From: Prorocentrum cordatum
Lineage: Eukaryota > Sar > Dinophyceae > Prorocentrales > Prorocentraceae
Reading direction: 5' to 3'
Length of the DNA: 64,000 nucleotides
Assembly (NCBI GenBank): GCA_963575745.1
Contig: CAUYUJ010021672.1
Coordinates: forward strand, 8,947 to 72,946
Positions 52,601-63,530 of this stretch are shown piece by piece; the first letter of the stretch is position 1; every line of letters starts with the position of its first letter. The position numbers were made by a program, and so were the translations under genes. The notes under the pieces are model-generated. The model saw only the letters and a program-made list of their open reading frames with translations, was not told the origin of the DNA and did no database searches.

Positions 52601-53659
52601 GGCACCACATGCGCATGCGTTTCAATCGGCAGAATGACCAACCATGATTTAACCGTTTTCAAATTAGAATACCTCGCGCGACGCGCAAACCCTCAATATC
52701 TCGGACTCCAAATGCCGGGCGCGTTTTCCAAATTCTGTTTCCCACAGAACTCGTTTGGCTTCGGTTACGCCAAATCGGCATGATGATACCCGGAGAATCG
52801 AGGTGGCATTTAACCGAAATTATTTTCCGATCCCGATGAGCATAACGGATTTTGGAAGAAAATGGGTTTACAATGAATTTCAAGTAATAACAGAAAGTAA
52901 GATTGAAAATCCCGTGCGCGCTCCAGACATCTGCATGAAGCCTATCAGCGTGTTATTATTTTGCACCGTGGCACGCTGATCAGGTCCAAAAATAAAACGC
53001 CCAATCCAATAAAATGTAAATTGGATTTTTTTGTTTTTTTTTACAATTTGTGGAGCGGTAAGCGGAAAGGAAGCCGGATCAATTGGGTGAAATTCTTAAT
53101 AAGATAGATTTTTGACTATTCAGCCTTTACGGAATACCATGCGTATATTGCAATGCGAAAATTAACAATAATTGAGAATAATGCCGGAACCGCACGCGGA
53201 TCACGAGATTCTACAATGAAGTGGAATTAAAAAAATATGCGCCCGCGAAATATGAAGAATTTGCCGATATTAAAATCGCTTCAATAAATGCACGACATAT
53301 TTGAACAACGTGTTGCAATTAGTGTTGCAATGTCAGTTGTCATTAGGTGGGTCATACGGATTTTGCTAATTATACACTTTGGCATTGATATTTACTCCTT
53401 AATAAATTCCGCATGGAATCGCAATATTAAAATCAATTCTTTACGCTTCGCGCCTCCCCACCAGCCCATCTTGCAGCAACCACTCTTGCGAAGCATGCCG
53501 ACAGACGTGTTTTTCAGGCGTATGTCCGTTTGGCCCTTAATATCTTCCCTGTTCCTCCTTACTTCCGCCTCCTTGTACATCCTCCTTGTGAAGCTCCTCC
53601 TTTTGGTGTGAATTGTTCGGGTTCTTCGTGGTTTGAGTAGTTCGGGCCCCTCGTCCTGG

Positions 53660-53925
53660 TGTGAGTCGTTCGGGTTCCTGAGGCTTCTTGGAACCCTCTT
53701 CGATCCTCTTATGTCCTCTTGGAGGCCTCTTGGCAGCCTCTTAGGAACCTTTTCGGGGCCTCTTGGGGCCTCTTGGGGCTTCTGGGGAGCATCTTGGAGG
53801 CCTCTTGCGGGCATGTTGGGGCCGTGTGGGGGCCTTTGGAAAGCCTCCTGGAGGCCTCTTGGGAGACTCCTGGAGGCCTCTTGGGGCTATCTGGGCGCGT
53901 CTTGCGACCTCCTCAGAAGCGCAAA
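53660..53925 (+). repeat. 'CCTCTTGGAGG' periodic array
   Basis: CCTCTTGGAGG, CCTCTTGGCAG, CCTCTTAGGAA, CCTTTTCGGGG, CCTCTTGGGG follow each other with a 10-11-bp step; this is the clearest member of the family. Confidence 0.8.
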
Positions 53926-53929
53926 TAAG

Positions 53930-54070
53930 CTGAGAAAGACAAAATTGGATCAAAACTTTAGTAAAATCAATGATTTTGCTAAAAAGGAAAAAGGACGCGG
54001 CTCCCTCAGAAGGCCAAAATGAAGCCAAAAACCATAGTAAAATCAATGTTTTTTTACTTCAACGACAAGC
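53930..54070 (+). repeat. duplicated TAGTAAAATCAATG segment
   Basis: TAGTAAAATCAATGATTTT (about 53958) and TAGTAAAATCAATGTTTTT (about 54029) lie about 71 bp apart, each followed by a T/A run. Confidence 0.7.
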
Positions 54071-54639
54071 TGAGGCGCCAAACTGCCTCCCCCCGCCTCG
54101 GGGCCAGAATCCTCATGAAGGTAATCGTTTTTTGGGCGTCCCAGGCGTCGAAAAATACTCCCCTGACGACGCTCGGGACTCCCTTTCCAGGCCCAGGGGG
54201 AGGGGGTAGGGGTAGGGATAAACCCCTCCCCGAAGGGGAAGAAGGGGGGGTTGAGGACAGAACGGGCTTGCTAAACCACTCACGCCCAAAGGGGTGGTGG
54301 GATTATTCGATAATTTTGTTCAGTGTTCGTTCCCTGGGGCCAAAACGCTTCCGTCAAAAAAAAAGAGGCGAGAGTGGAATCTTAAAGCGTTTTCGCATTA
54401 CCGAACCAAACGATCAACGAAGTTATTGATTTTACTGCGTTTTGTGAATACCCATTTTGGGAAAACTGTACGAAACTGATCGCAACGGAACTTCATGTCA
54501 CATGTGTGCCCGAACTCATATAAATGACGCAAGATGGGTTAACGGAGTGAACGAAACGATTAACACGAGAAAGATACGCAAGAGGCACACCAATTAATTT
54601 GTTTCATTAATCAATGTGTGAAGTTTATAACATATATTT

Positions 54640-54700
54640 ATTATATATAATATATATATATAATATATAATTATATATTATAATATAGATATTAATATAG
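54640..54700. repeat. TA-rich tract
   Basis: TATATAATATAT-type sequence. Confidence 0.9.
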
Positions 54701-54877
54701 AAAAAAAGCAAATAGCTGCCGGGATTGCAAAACACTAGCAAAGTCGTACTCAAACGCATCTGGGGATGCCACACTTTGCGATATGAAGCATCAGGAGGCC
54801 CACCCGACTTGGACACCGGAAGAGGTTCCAAGAGGCCCCAAGATTATGAGTATTGTGTAGGTGTATATGATATGTTG

Positions 54878-54884
54878 TAAGTGT

Positions 54885-54916
<32 letters not shown>

Positions 54917-54938
54917 CTGTGTGTGTGTGTGTGTGGGG
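54878..54938. repeat. GT microsatellite
   Basis: About 28 GT units with one TCTGTG interruption, ending in a G run. Confidence 0.95.
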
Positions 54939-55513
54939 GGTGTGATTTTTGTCGCTAAGTGCGCATGCGTTTCTAAAGCCCCAGGAGGCCCCAGACGGAT
55001 ACGAGATGCCACCAACAGAAACCAACAAAGCGCCATGAGACCCCAAAAAGCTTCCGTTCCAGCAGACCCCCAGAGAGCTCCAAGGCGGAGTTTAGCGCAC
55101 CAGAAGGCACAAGAAACTTCACGAAATGTGAACAAGTTCCCACGGGGTTTTGAAGAGGTGTCTGGGGTGCTAGAAAAGATGTTTGGACTGCATGTTGGGA
55201 CGATGTCTATGGCGAAGCAGCCATTCTCTGAGAATCACGGTCAAAACCATTCAAATTACAATACGTCTTGAACATATTATATAATAATCATGAAATTCCT
55301 ATGTTTTTGGACCCTGACGTCGCGATCTGCATGAGGGGCGCCAATGATTTTCGTAATTTCAAACATTCTAAAAAAAAATAAACAAAATGCAAATGACGCG
55401 GCGCGTACGCATCAATTGCCTTTAGGCTCTTCCTCGGAAAAGTGCATATAAGAATCTCTATATGTATAGAAAACAATATGGACCATACGTGCATAAATAT
55501 ATGTGCGTGTGTG

Positions 55514-55515
<2 letters not shown>

Positions 55516-55559
<44 letters not shown>

Positions 55560-55560
55560 A

Positions 55561-55593
<33 letters not shown>

Positions 55594-55595
55594 TA
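55516..55595. repeat. TA/TG compound microsatellite
   Basis: TA run, GTGTGTG, then TA run. Confidence 0.95.
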
Positions 55596-55867
55596 TGTAT
55601 ATACCCGGCGCTGCACCACAATCGCATGCACGATCATGATACTCAACACATTGATCATGATTTTCGTCGACGTCGCAAACCGACCGAATGATCACCAATG
55701 CAATGTATAGCAGATCCATCATATATATTTTCCCGGAGGACGGGCCAAAATATTAAAACGCCTCCTAGGGATGGAGGCCGGCAGTAAATGTACCGAACCA
55801 TAAGAACGACCGATTTTTACACAGGAATCCGTTTAATCAAAAATGTGGAATACTACCAAAACGGAAG

Positions 55868-56110
55868 GAACACCTCACGCAAACCTTGCTATTGCGGCTT
55901 TCTGTGATCTCCTAAAAACGAGCGGCATACGAAAAATACATAGGCCGATATAGGTAGGTAGAAACCGCTTTCAAACCTTCGGAACACGAACCGTGTCAAA
56001 GGTGTGCTGATAGGGGCGAGGAACCCTATATAAATTCGGTTTCTGGACCTTCAGTATAACATTCGTGGTGAGATAAAACAAACGAGAAAAAATATAACTG
56101 GTTACGATCA
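55868..56110 (+). repeat. dispersed repeat, copy 2
   Basis: CAAACCTTGCTATTGCGGCTTTC and AAAACAAACGAGAAAAAAT correspond to blocks at 52330-52600 in the same order. Confidence 0.45.
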
Positions 56111-57196
56111 TGAAAAGGGAAAAACAACAACAAGGAGATTAGCAAAATGCGAAACATTCTATTCAAAACGACGTGTCGCACAATGCTGCGGAGAAATTAA
56201 AAACCAAACCACGGTTCAAAGCCAAGAGTCACCGATAACCCGGCGTTTGATACAACAACGCGTGAGGGTGGATACCGCAACGGGTGGTAGCAACGGAAAC
56301 GCGGAAATCACTATAGATAAATATAAAAACCGGTAGAAATGCTTACGGAAACCGGTGTGTTAAATACGTGAACCCATGTAAATGAATACGGAAACCGTTG
56401 GTTAGATACCAAATCCGTTGCCCATTTTTCATTGAAACTATGGCTTGCAAGTCAATCGAGCCAATGTTCGCAACTATCAACACTAATGTTTGCAATTTTT
56501 GAATCAAATCCTCACAGTATAATTAAAAACTAATCTCCATTTATCTATTCAATCCAGTATTGGGTTATTGAATCCGTTATCTGAACAACAACCGTTTCGT
56601 ACAAGCAAGCGTTTTAATAATCGGAAAAGTGTTTCAATAACAGGCCCAATCGTTTCAAAAACAAACATAAGTATTTTTATTAACCAAACCAAAAAAGACG
56701 ATTTCTGGTCGTAGTACTTCTTCCTACCGTTGCCATATTTATTCCACGTCGGTGCTTTCATTTTTACGTCATCGACATCAGAAACAATTATAATGCAATT
56801 TTGGTTTTCTGTGAACAACAAATGACCAGTGGAAATGAACAGGCGGTTGGGCTCTGACAGATCCAAACTGCAATATGTGTATATATATGTATGTATATAT
56901 ATATATATATATGTATAAATATTTATGTATACCGGACATGTTTTTCCCAATTGCATTTTTCGAAACATAATCATTGTTGGTTCGATATGCAACTGTTCGA
57001 ACTTAGCGCATGATACTCGATACGATGCGTGCGGGTAACATGGTTTGACGGCGCGCAGCTGCCTGCGTCGCTCGCGAGCAAAAAACGGGAAACATGTTTG
57101 ACGACGAATTTGCTTTTATCGTTGCCGGTGAAAACGACATCTCAACATAAGGAAAGTAACATGCATCTATAAGCATTGCGAATTTAACATGTAACG

Positions 57197-57711
57197 AACT
57201 CCAGGGCAACCTCGGCGAGCGCCAAGGGAAGAATGAGGACGTCGTAGAAATTCCACACTCTTTCGTGGACGAAGAAATCAAACCTGAACGCGTAGAGCCG
57301 CACCAATAATTCTGCCTTGAACAGCAGGGTGAACGCGTAATTCGTTGCCGACAAAACATTTACCAGCTGCTCCGAGCTGGACTCCTCCTGGCTGGACAAG
57401 CTGGACAACAACTGGGTCTCGACACTAATGATGACCGTGCTGAGTATGATCAGGAAAACAATTCCGATAATGAAGCCGCGGCTTCTCACGACCCGGCTAA
57501 GATAATTATCGTCCACTGGCGGCGGGGTGTTGGCTCTCATGTTGACCTCTGACCTCCGCACGGCAGCTTTGAACCTCCTTTGCTCCGTCAGCGACGGGCG
57601 CGGATGACGGGTGCGAGCCCTCGCGCCGTCAACCGAGCCCAGCCTGGCGGGGCCCCCGTCCAGCGGGCCACTCTGGCCCGCACGGCACGGCCGCTTGGCC
57701 CGGGCGAGCAG
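57197..57711 (-). CDS. voltage-gated ion channel exon (S1-S3)
   Basis: On the minus strand the frame reads a cytoplasmic lead (SLTEQRRFKAAVRRSEVNMR). Segment S1 is GFIIGIVFLIILSTVIISVE, then an acidic loop. S2 is NYAFTLLFKAELLVRLYAF with the usual acidic and basic residues, and S3 is VWNFYDVLILPLALAEVALE. This pattern belongs to the ion_trans superfamily of voltage-gated cation channels. The exon probably ends at 57197, where GAGTTC is followed by a GT donor (57196-57195) and the frame then meets a stop. The upstream end is less certain; an AG acceptor at 57712-57713 is one option. S4, pore and S6 would lie further left on the minus strand and were not found, so this is a partial gene or a remnant. 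Confidence 0.65.
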
Positions 57712-58760
57712 CTGGCCCGCGACGGAGCGCCCAGAGAACCTTTGAAGGGGCCATGGGACATACAAGTAAATAAACATAAATAACACGATTCCGTATATTT
57801 TCCAATATTTTTCTGGGTTCTTGTCTCCCCCCACACTTCCCATATTCTCCCACATCTTCTGGGGAGTCGACGATTCATTGTGTCTGTGTGTTCTTCCCCC
57901 TCCGGAACCTTGTCCGGGCGCTTGCCTGGGCGCCCCTGCCTGCTGGCGGGGCGCGCTGCCCGCTGCCCTGGGACGACCGCCTGCCGCGGGGCCCGCCGCC
58001 AGGCGGGCGCGCCCCCGCCCCCGCCGCCGAGCCACGGCGCGCTGACGCAAATCGCTGGGGCGCTCCCGGCGGAACGCATCCGGCCGGACGTGTACGTGCG
58101 CTCGGCCGACAGCGCCGGCGCCACGGCGGGCTCCACGGCCGACGTCTGCCGCGGCATGGGCTGGGCGCTCGCGCTGCTCCGCAGCGCGGTCGGCACCGCT
58201 CGCGTGCAAGCTCTCGTGCTCCGCGACCAGCTTGAGGAGCCGGCGCCGAACTGCCCGGGGCTCCGGCTCGTGACGGGGAGCCCCCAGGGCCCCCGTACCT
58301 GTGGCTGGGTTTCCCACACATGAGAGATGATTATCCTCAGGGGGCGGGCTTCATAGAAGCCAAAGCCTACTATCAAGTATGGGCTCTGGCTAACCACATC
58401 AAGGTAGTTCCAAGCCTCTGGGCTTTGTTTTGCCAGCGCGGGTTCTGTGGAGGAGACGGAAGAACACTGAGGGGACTGAACGAGAGCCCGGGGATCGTCC
58501 CTCAGATACGAAAATGCTGAAACACCGTATCGGCGCAACAGGTGGGGCACACGACAGAGGGAGGGACGAGGAAGATGAGCGCCAGTGCACATGGTATCAA
58601 TCCCACTAGCCCTCTGGGCGTAGGTGGTTTAGGGAGTTTCCTCTTCCACCCCCCTTCTCCCCCCTCCCCCCTCCCCTGGACCTGGACGGGGCCGGTCGCG
58701 AGCGGTCAGAGCGTCCAAAACGGCATCGGCGAGGAAGCCCAAATCATTGGTTGTACTCGG
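57712..58760. other. GC-rich sequence upstream of the channel exon
   Basis: The minus strand stays open at about 57900-58300 and could hold an earlier exon of the same gene (candidate AG acceptor near 58298). All strands are open because of composition and nothing was recognised. Confidence 0.35.
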
Positions 58761-58794
58761 GTTTTGGCATATTTTTTTGGGGGGGGGCAACCCT

Positions 58795-59065
58795 AATTGA
58801 AGCTCTCCTCTTCAAGAAGCGCCCAGGAGGCCCCAAGAGGCCCCAAGATGGCCCCAAGATAGCCCCAAGAGGCCCCCAAGAGGCCCCCAGGAAGCCCCCA
58901 AGAGGACCCCAAGCGGCCCCAAGAGGCGACCCCAATGCGCCCAAGACGCCCAGGAGCTCCCCAGGACCGCCAAGAGACCCCCAAGACGTCCCAAGAGGCC
59001 ACCAAGAAGCGCCCAAGAGATATCCCAAGACGCTCCGAGAGGCATTCAAGAGACCTCTGGCCCTT
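58795..59065 (-). repeat. 'CCCCAAGAGGC' periodic array
   Basis: GGCCCCAAGAGGCCCCAAGATGGCCCC-type units with a 10-13-bp step; the complement of the CCTCTTGGGG family. Confidence 0.8.
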
Positions 59066-59275
59066 TTGCTTGCCCTCTCCTCCTGCTCCTCCTTCCTCCT
59101 CCTGTGCAGAGGAGAAGTAGAAGAGAAGGACAGACTGAATCAACAGAAACTTTCGGACAACCACGCAAGTTTCTTCGATCGGCGCTGGACCCTCAACGCA
59201 AACCCAGGAACTCCGCGCGGAGGTGCTGCGATCCACGTTTCGACAAGCTGTCCCCAAAGGGCGCGTGCACTTCGG

Positions 59276-59362
59276 GCTGTTGTTCGTCTTCTTCTTCTTC
59301 TTCCTCCTCCTCTTCTTCTTCTCCTCCTTTGTGCTGACGTATTTGTATGGGTTTCCTCCTCT

Positions 59363-59394
<32 letters not shown>

Positions 59395-59475
59395 TTCTTC
59401 CTCCCCCTCTTCTTCTTCTTCTCCTCCTCCTCCTCCTCCTCCTCCTCCTCCCTTGTGCTGACGTATTTGTAAAGG
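59276..59475. repeat. TTC/CTC microsatellite with flanking 25-bp duplication
   Basis: TTGTGCTGACGTATTTGTA with a preceding CTCCT run occurs at about 59329-59347 and 59452-59471. The two copies flank and separate TTC/CTC runs, so the unit has been duplicated about 124 bp apart. Confidence 0.85.
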
Positions 59476-59500
59476 GCTTGCCGCATCTTCGCCCCAAATT

Positions 59501-59608
59501 GGCGCCCGTGCCCGCCCGCGGACGCCCCCGCGGGCGCCCCCGCGCGCCGGGCGTGGGCTTCCCGAGCTGCCGCCTCGGCGCCGCCCGTGCCCGCTGGTGG
59601 GCGCCTCC
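59501..59608 (+). repeat. GGCGCCCGTGCCCGC repeat, copy 1
   Basis: About 105 bp that begin and end with the GGCGCC(G/C)-type CCCGTGCCCGC motif, matching 59995-60095. Confidence 0.65.
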
Positions 59609-59796
59609 TGGGCGGCCCCGACTAGGGGGAAAACAAACCTACCTCGCTTTTGACCACCCTCGCTTCCAAGAGATACCAAACGATGCCAAGCTGCGGTCTG
59701 CGCTGGTCAGGCCGCTTGACGAGGAGGCGCGCGGTATGACTTGGCTTTGCCCGGCAGGGGAAGCGGGGTAGGCAATTCACGCTCTGACCGACGGGG

Positions 59797-59990
59797 GTCG
59801 CTTCGGTTCCTCCGATTCGATCTCGATGGCCTCCGATTCCGATTCGACTCGGCCTCGGATTCCAACTCGGACTCCGATTTCTCCACGGAGGCCTGCAGGC
59901 CTGATTTGTCTGTCGATCCGACTCCTCCCGCAGTTGCTTGCCGATTTCTCCGCCGAGCCGATTCGCTCCGGTTCCCGATCCGACCTGTCA
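59797..59990. repeat. degenerate CCGATTC array
   Basis: TCCGATTCCGATTCGACTCGG and TCCAACTCGGACTCCGATTT units with an irregular 6-9-bp step. Confidence 0.7.
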
Positions 59991-59994
59991 CGTT

Positions 59995-60095
59995 GGCGCC
60001 CGTGCCCGCTCGGGGTTGCCTCGCGGGTGCCCCCCGCGCTGGGCAGAGCTCCCAAACTTTCGCTTCGCCGGCGCCCGTGCCGGCTGGCGGGCAAC
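59995..60095 (+). repeat. GGCGCCCGTGCCCGC repeat, copy 2
   Basis: GGCGCCCGTGCCCGCTCGGG to GCCCGTGCCGGCTGGCGGG; second copy of 59501-59608. Confidence 0.65.
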
Positions 60096-60105
60096 CCGTG
60101 CGCTG

Positions 60106-60450
60106 ACACCACACAGCCTGCACAACATACATTGCACCACGCAGCCTGCACAGCACAGCCTGCAGCGCACAACTCACACCACAGAGCTCACACCGTAAAG
60201 CTTCCACAAGATACCTTAGAACACATCTGCCCATAGCTCGCACAATCCATATCACACCACACAACTTACACACCATGTATTAACACTACATAGCGTACCT
60301 TACACAACGCTGCTCACTATCAATCCTACACAACAAATATTCCACAACCTAGCTTACACCACATATCTCACACCACAACGCTTTCACAACATAGCTCACA
60401 CCACACAGCTTACACAACATAGCTTACATCTCCACAATATACTTACTCAC
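60106..60450. repeat. degenerate CACACCACATAGCTTA array
   Basis: CACCACACAGCCTGCACAACATA, TCACACCACAGAGCTCACACC and ACACAACATAGCTTACA recur about every 16-18 bp. Shorter stretches of the same class occur at 10496-10580 and (complement) 20195-20340. Confidence 0.8.
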
Positions 60451-61400
60451 TGTGTTGGGATCCACGCTGGCTAACAGTGTCTGGCACGACGTGCGATGTG
60501 CACTATGTCTCTCGTTCCCTTGGCACAGATGGAGAGCTTCTGATTTTTTGAGTATGGTACGACTGCAAGATTATCTGCATCCACGCATCCCTGCACCATC
60601 ACGACTCTGTCACTGTCCTCGCTGCGTGCGTGCGTCCCTTCGGCTAAACTCATCACTTGCTGCGACTTTTCGGCCCCAAGCATACCGCAGGACTGCGAGC
60701 GGCGCCTCAGACGGGGGAGTGCGCCCTGCGCTGTTGGCATCGGGCTTGGCGCAGAACCAGCTTAGATGGAGAACGGCACAAAAAACAAATGATTCATGTG
60801 CCTCCTCGTAGCGCTGCGCCAAAAAAGTCAGGGTCAAGCCAGAATGACCGCGTCGGCTCCCATCGCTGTGCTGTGATGCCGGAAAGCTGCTATGCAGCCC
60901 TGGGAGCTGCGCTCTCGCCTTACAAGTAGCGGTGGCTTCGCCTCAATGTCAACTATACTTATGGCTGCCACAGGTGCTGTCGCCTCCGCGCTGGCCACAC
61001 TCCTGGCTCATGATGGGGCTGTCGCTTTCAATCCGGCAGCTCACTTGACTCACAATTGCTATATCTCAACGCCGATCATGTTCAACATCTGGAAGCAGTG
61101 CTCTTAAGTCACAGCTGGCTACGCTCTGGACACCCAGCCCTGCTTTTGCGTAGCGCTGGCCAGGCTTCCACTTGGAAAATGCGCTGTCGACTCATCGCCC
61201 GCAGAACTCCCATATCGGAACGGCGCTCCGTTTGAGCGCCAGTCACGTTCCACGTTCATGATGGTGTTCTCGCTGCTATAACGCTCTCCACGTCATCCGT
61301 TCAAAACGGCCTGGTGATGGCCACATTCCCGGCAAGCTGCTGCTCTCGCGGAAACGCCCGTCGGCCACATTCCCAGATCACAAGCGCAGACGCCTTCACG
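60451..61400. other. no recognised gene
   Basis: Unique sequence. A short plus-strand frame at 60892-61107 has a hydrophobic stretch (STILMAATGAVASALATLLA) but no recognised family. Confidence 0.4.
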
Positions 61401-61404
61401 GTCT

Positions 61405-61830
61405 CCAGAAGACGCCTTGACGGCCTCCAGATGGCCCAAGAGCCCTGCAGGACCCCCCAAGAGGCCTCCAGGAACACTCCCAAGAGGGCCCCACATGGAA
61501 CAACTATTGATTTTTCATTGGTTTTTGATGCATTTCGGCGTTCTCGCCTCTTCCGCTTCCCGACGCTCCAAGACGGCCCCCAAATCGCTCCAAGACGGCC
61601 CACGAGGGCTCCAGGAGGGACCCCAAACGGCCCAAGAGGGCCCCAAGACGGCCCAAGACGCCTCCAAGTCGGCCCAAGAGGCCCCCAATACGGCTCCAAG
61701 AGGCCCCCAAGAGGCTCCAAGAGGCCCCGAAGAGGCCCCCAGGAACCCCAGGGTGGCCCCCAAGAGGCTCCCAAAAGGCCCCCAAGAGGCCCCCGAGAGC
61801 GTTTCGAAGAGACCCCAAGAAGCATCCATG
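61405..61830 (-). repeat. 'CCCCAAGAGGC' periodic array
   Basis: GGCCCAAGAGGGCCCCAAGACGGCCC-type units about every 11-13 bp, same family and orientation as 58.8 kb. Confidence 0.8.
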
Positions 61831-61845
61831 CGGACTCTGACACCA

Positions 61846-62043
61846 CACCACCCCGCGAGGGGAAACCCGTTCCTGCTCCCCCACGCGACCCACCGCCGGT
61901 GGAGAACCGCGAAAGCAGGCATGCGGGTAGCGGCGGGCAGGCCACACCGCCCCGCGAGGGGCAACCCGTTCCTGCCCCCCCACGCGACCCACCACCGGTG
62001 GAGAACCGCGAAAGCAGGCAGGCGGGCAGCGGCGGGCAGGCGG
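61846..62043 (+). repeat. 99-bp tandem duplication
   Basis: CCCCGCGAGGGG(A/C)AACCCGTTCCTGC starts copies at 61851 and 61950. Both run to GCGGGCAGGC. The unit is 33 codons, so one frame reads two copies of a Pro/Arg-rich 33-residue segment (PREGxPVPAPPRDPPPVENR). Confidence 0.9.
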
Positions 62044-62274
62044 GCGGGCGAACGGAAACCAGACATATCGAAAGACAGGTACAGTCGAACCCTCGCCAAA
62101 ACAACGTGGATCGAGAGCAGGCGCCCCTTCGCCGAGCGCCCCGAGCCTCATGGAGATGCCCAGGACCGGGACACGAAGAGCACATGTGCACCCCGCCAGA
62201 GCTAGGGCTGTTCTCAACTTCGTGCCAATGTAGTTAATCCGAACGATTGGAAATGGGGATGAGACCGAACCGAC

Positions 62275-62408
62275 CAGCCATAACTGGGGGAGCTGTGGAC
62301 CTTACCCCCCTGGGGGAACCCATCGCATCGACGATCTCTCAAGAAGGGTGTCGAAATCGATGGGTCCCCCAGGGGGGTCAGGACCACAGCTCCCCCGATT
62401 GTGGCCAG
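62275..62408. repeat. foldback hairpin element
   Basis: Arms 62275-62325 and 62358-62408 pair as inverted repeats with few mismatches (core GGGGGAGCTGTGG, ACCCCCCTGGGGG), around a 32-nt loop that is itself partly self-complementary. Confidence 0.85.
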
Positions 62409-62565
62409 CCTGCCGAAGTGAAACGGTATCGCTGAACCAAGATCTCGATTTCGGTGTCGGTTCGTGCGTGCGCGCCAAGCGAAGCAACGCGAACTCCTCC
62501 AATAAAGTAGGCCCAAATCACGCAAACATGAATCGGCGTCCTGCCTTCCAAAACATGCCAAAAAC

Positions 62566-63075
62566 TGTCCCACGGTTGTCCCGTGGTCGTCCTCCCGTGG
62601 GTGTCCCGCGACGTGACCGAACTTGTCCCGTGGTTGTCCAAGGGTTGTCCCGTGATTGTCTCGTGGTTGCCATACAATTGTCTCGTGGTTGTCCTGTAAT
62701 TGTCCCGTGGCTGTCCCGTGGTTGTCCCGTGATTGTCCCGTGGTTATCCCGTGGTTGTCCAATGATTGCCCCGTGGTTGTCCCATCGTTCTTCTGTGGTT
62801 GTTCTGTATTTGTTTCGTGGTTGTCCCGTGGTTGTCCCGTGTTTGCCGCGCGATGGTCGTGTGGTTGGCCCGTGGTTATCCCGTCGTTGCCGCGCGGTTG
62901 TCCCGTGGCTGTCCCGTGGTTGTCCCGTGGTTGTTCCGGGGTTGTCACTTGGTTGTCGCGTGGTTGTGGCTTGGTTGCCCCGTGGTTGTCCCCAAAGTGT
63001 CTCGTGATGTATCGTGGCTGCCTGGTGGTTGTTCCGGGGTTGTCACGTGTTTGTCGCGTGGTTGTTCAGTTTGTA
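62566..63075 (+). repeat. 10-bp minisatellite CCGTGGTTGT, array 1
   Basis: About 50 units of GTCCCGTGGTT-type sequence with an almost constant 10-bp step and single-base variants (GATTG, GGCTG, GTTAT). Confidence 0.97.
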
Positions 63076-63315
63076 GTGCCACAGATGGATATGTCGAAAC
63101 ATAGGTACATCTATGGGTGATGATATCAATAAATTGATAGTGGGACCGATAGAAGGCGAGCCCGATATATACATACACATTTTATATAATGTGTATGGAT
63201 TGGTAGTGGGACCCGTAGATGACATGTCAAACCAATCGATACTGATATCGACGGTCAATTTCACAACGAAACCAACACATTCATAATTCATCTCAAATGC
63301 AAATCCAAATGCCGT

Positions 63316-63530
63316 GATTGCACCGTGGTTGTGCTGTGGTTGTCCCGTGCTTGCCCTGTGATTGTCCCGTGCTCGTTCTGCGGTTGCCCCGTGGTTGTCG
63401 CGCGGTTGTCCCGCGGTTGTCCCGTGGTTGTTCCGTGGCTGTCCCAAATTTGTCCCGTGCTTGTCCCCTGGATGTCCCGTGGTTGTCCCGTGGGAGTCGC
63501 GTGGCTGCCCGTGGTTGTCCTGGCTGTTGA
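63316..63530 (+). repeat. 10-bp minisatellite CCGTGGTTGT, array 2
   Basis: About 21 units of the same 10-bp repeat, 240 bp after array 1. The spacer (63076-63315) is AT-richer, with GATATCAATAAATTGATA and a repeated GTGGGACC(G/C)(A/G)TAGA motif. Confidence 0.97.

Larger units (their letters stand above)
48996..57180. other. AT-richer gene-poor region, possibly intronic
   Basis: Base composition falls clearly below that of the neighbouring GC-rich blocks and frames are short. It could be intron of the minus-strand channel gene at 57.2 kb, but no further channel segment (S4-S6) was found in it. It holds several TA and GT tracts and the repeats listed separately. Confidence 0.45.

Noticed and set aside
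62566-63530. CRISPR-like array
   Set aside because: Repeats are 10 bp and directly adjacent, without unique spacers, and the genome is eukaryotic; this is a minisatellite.
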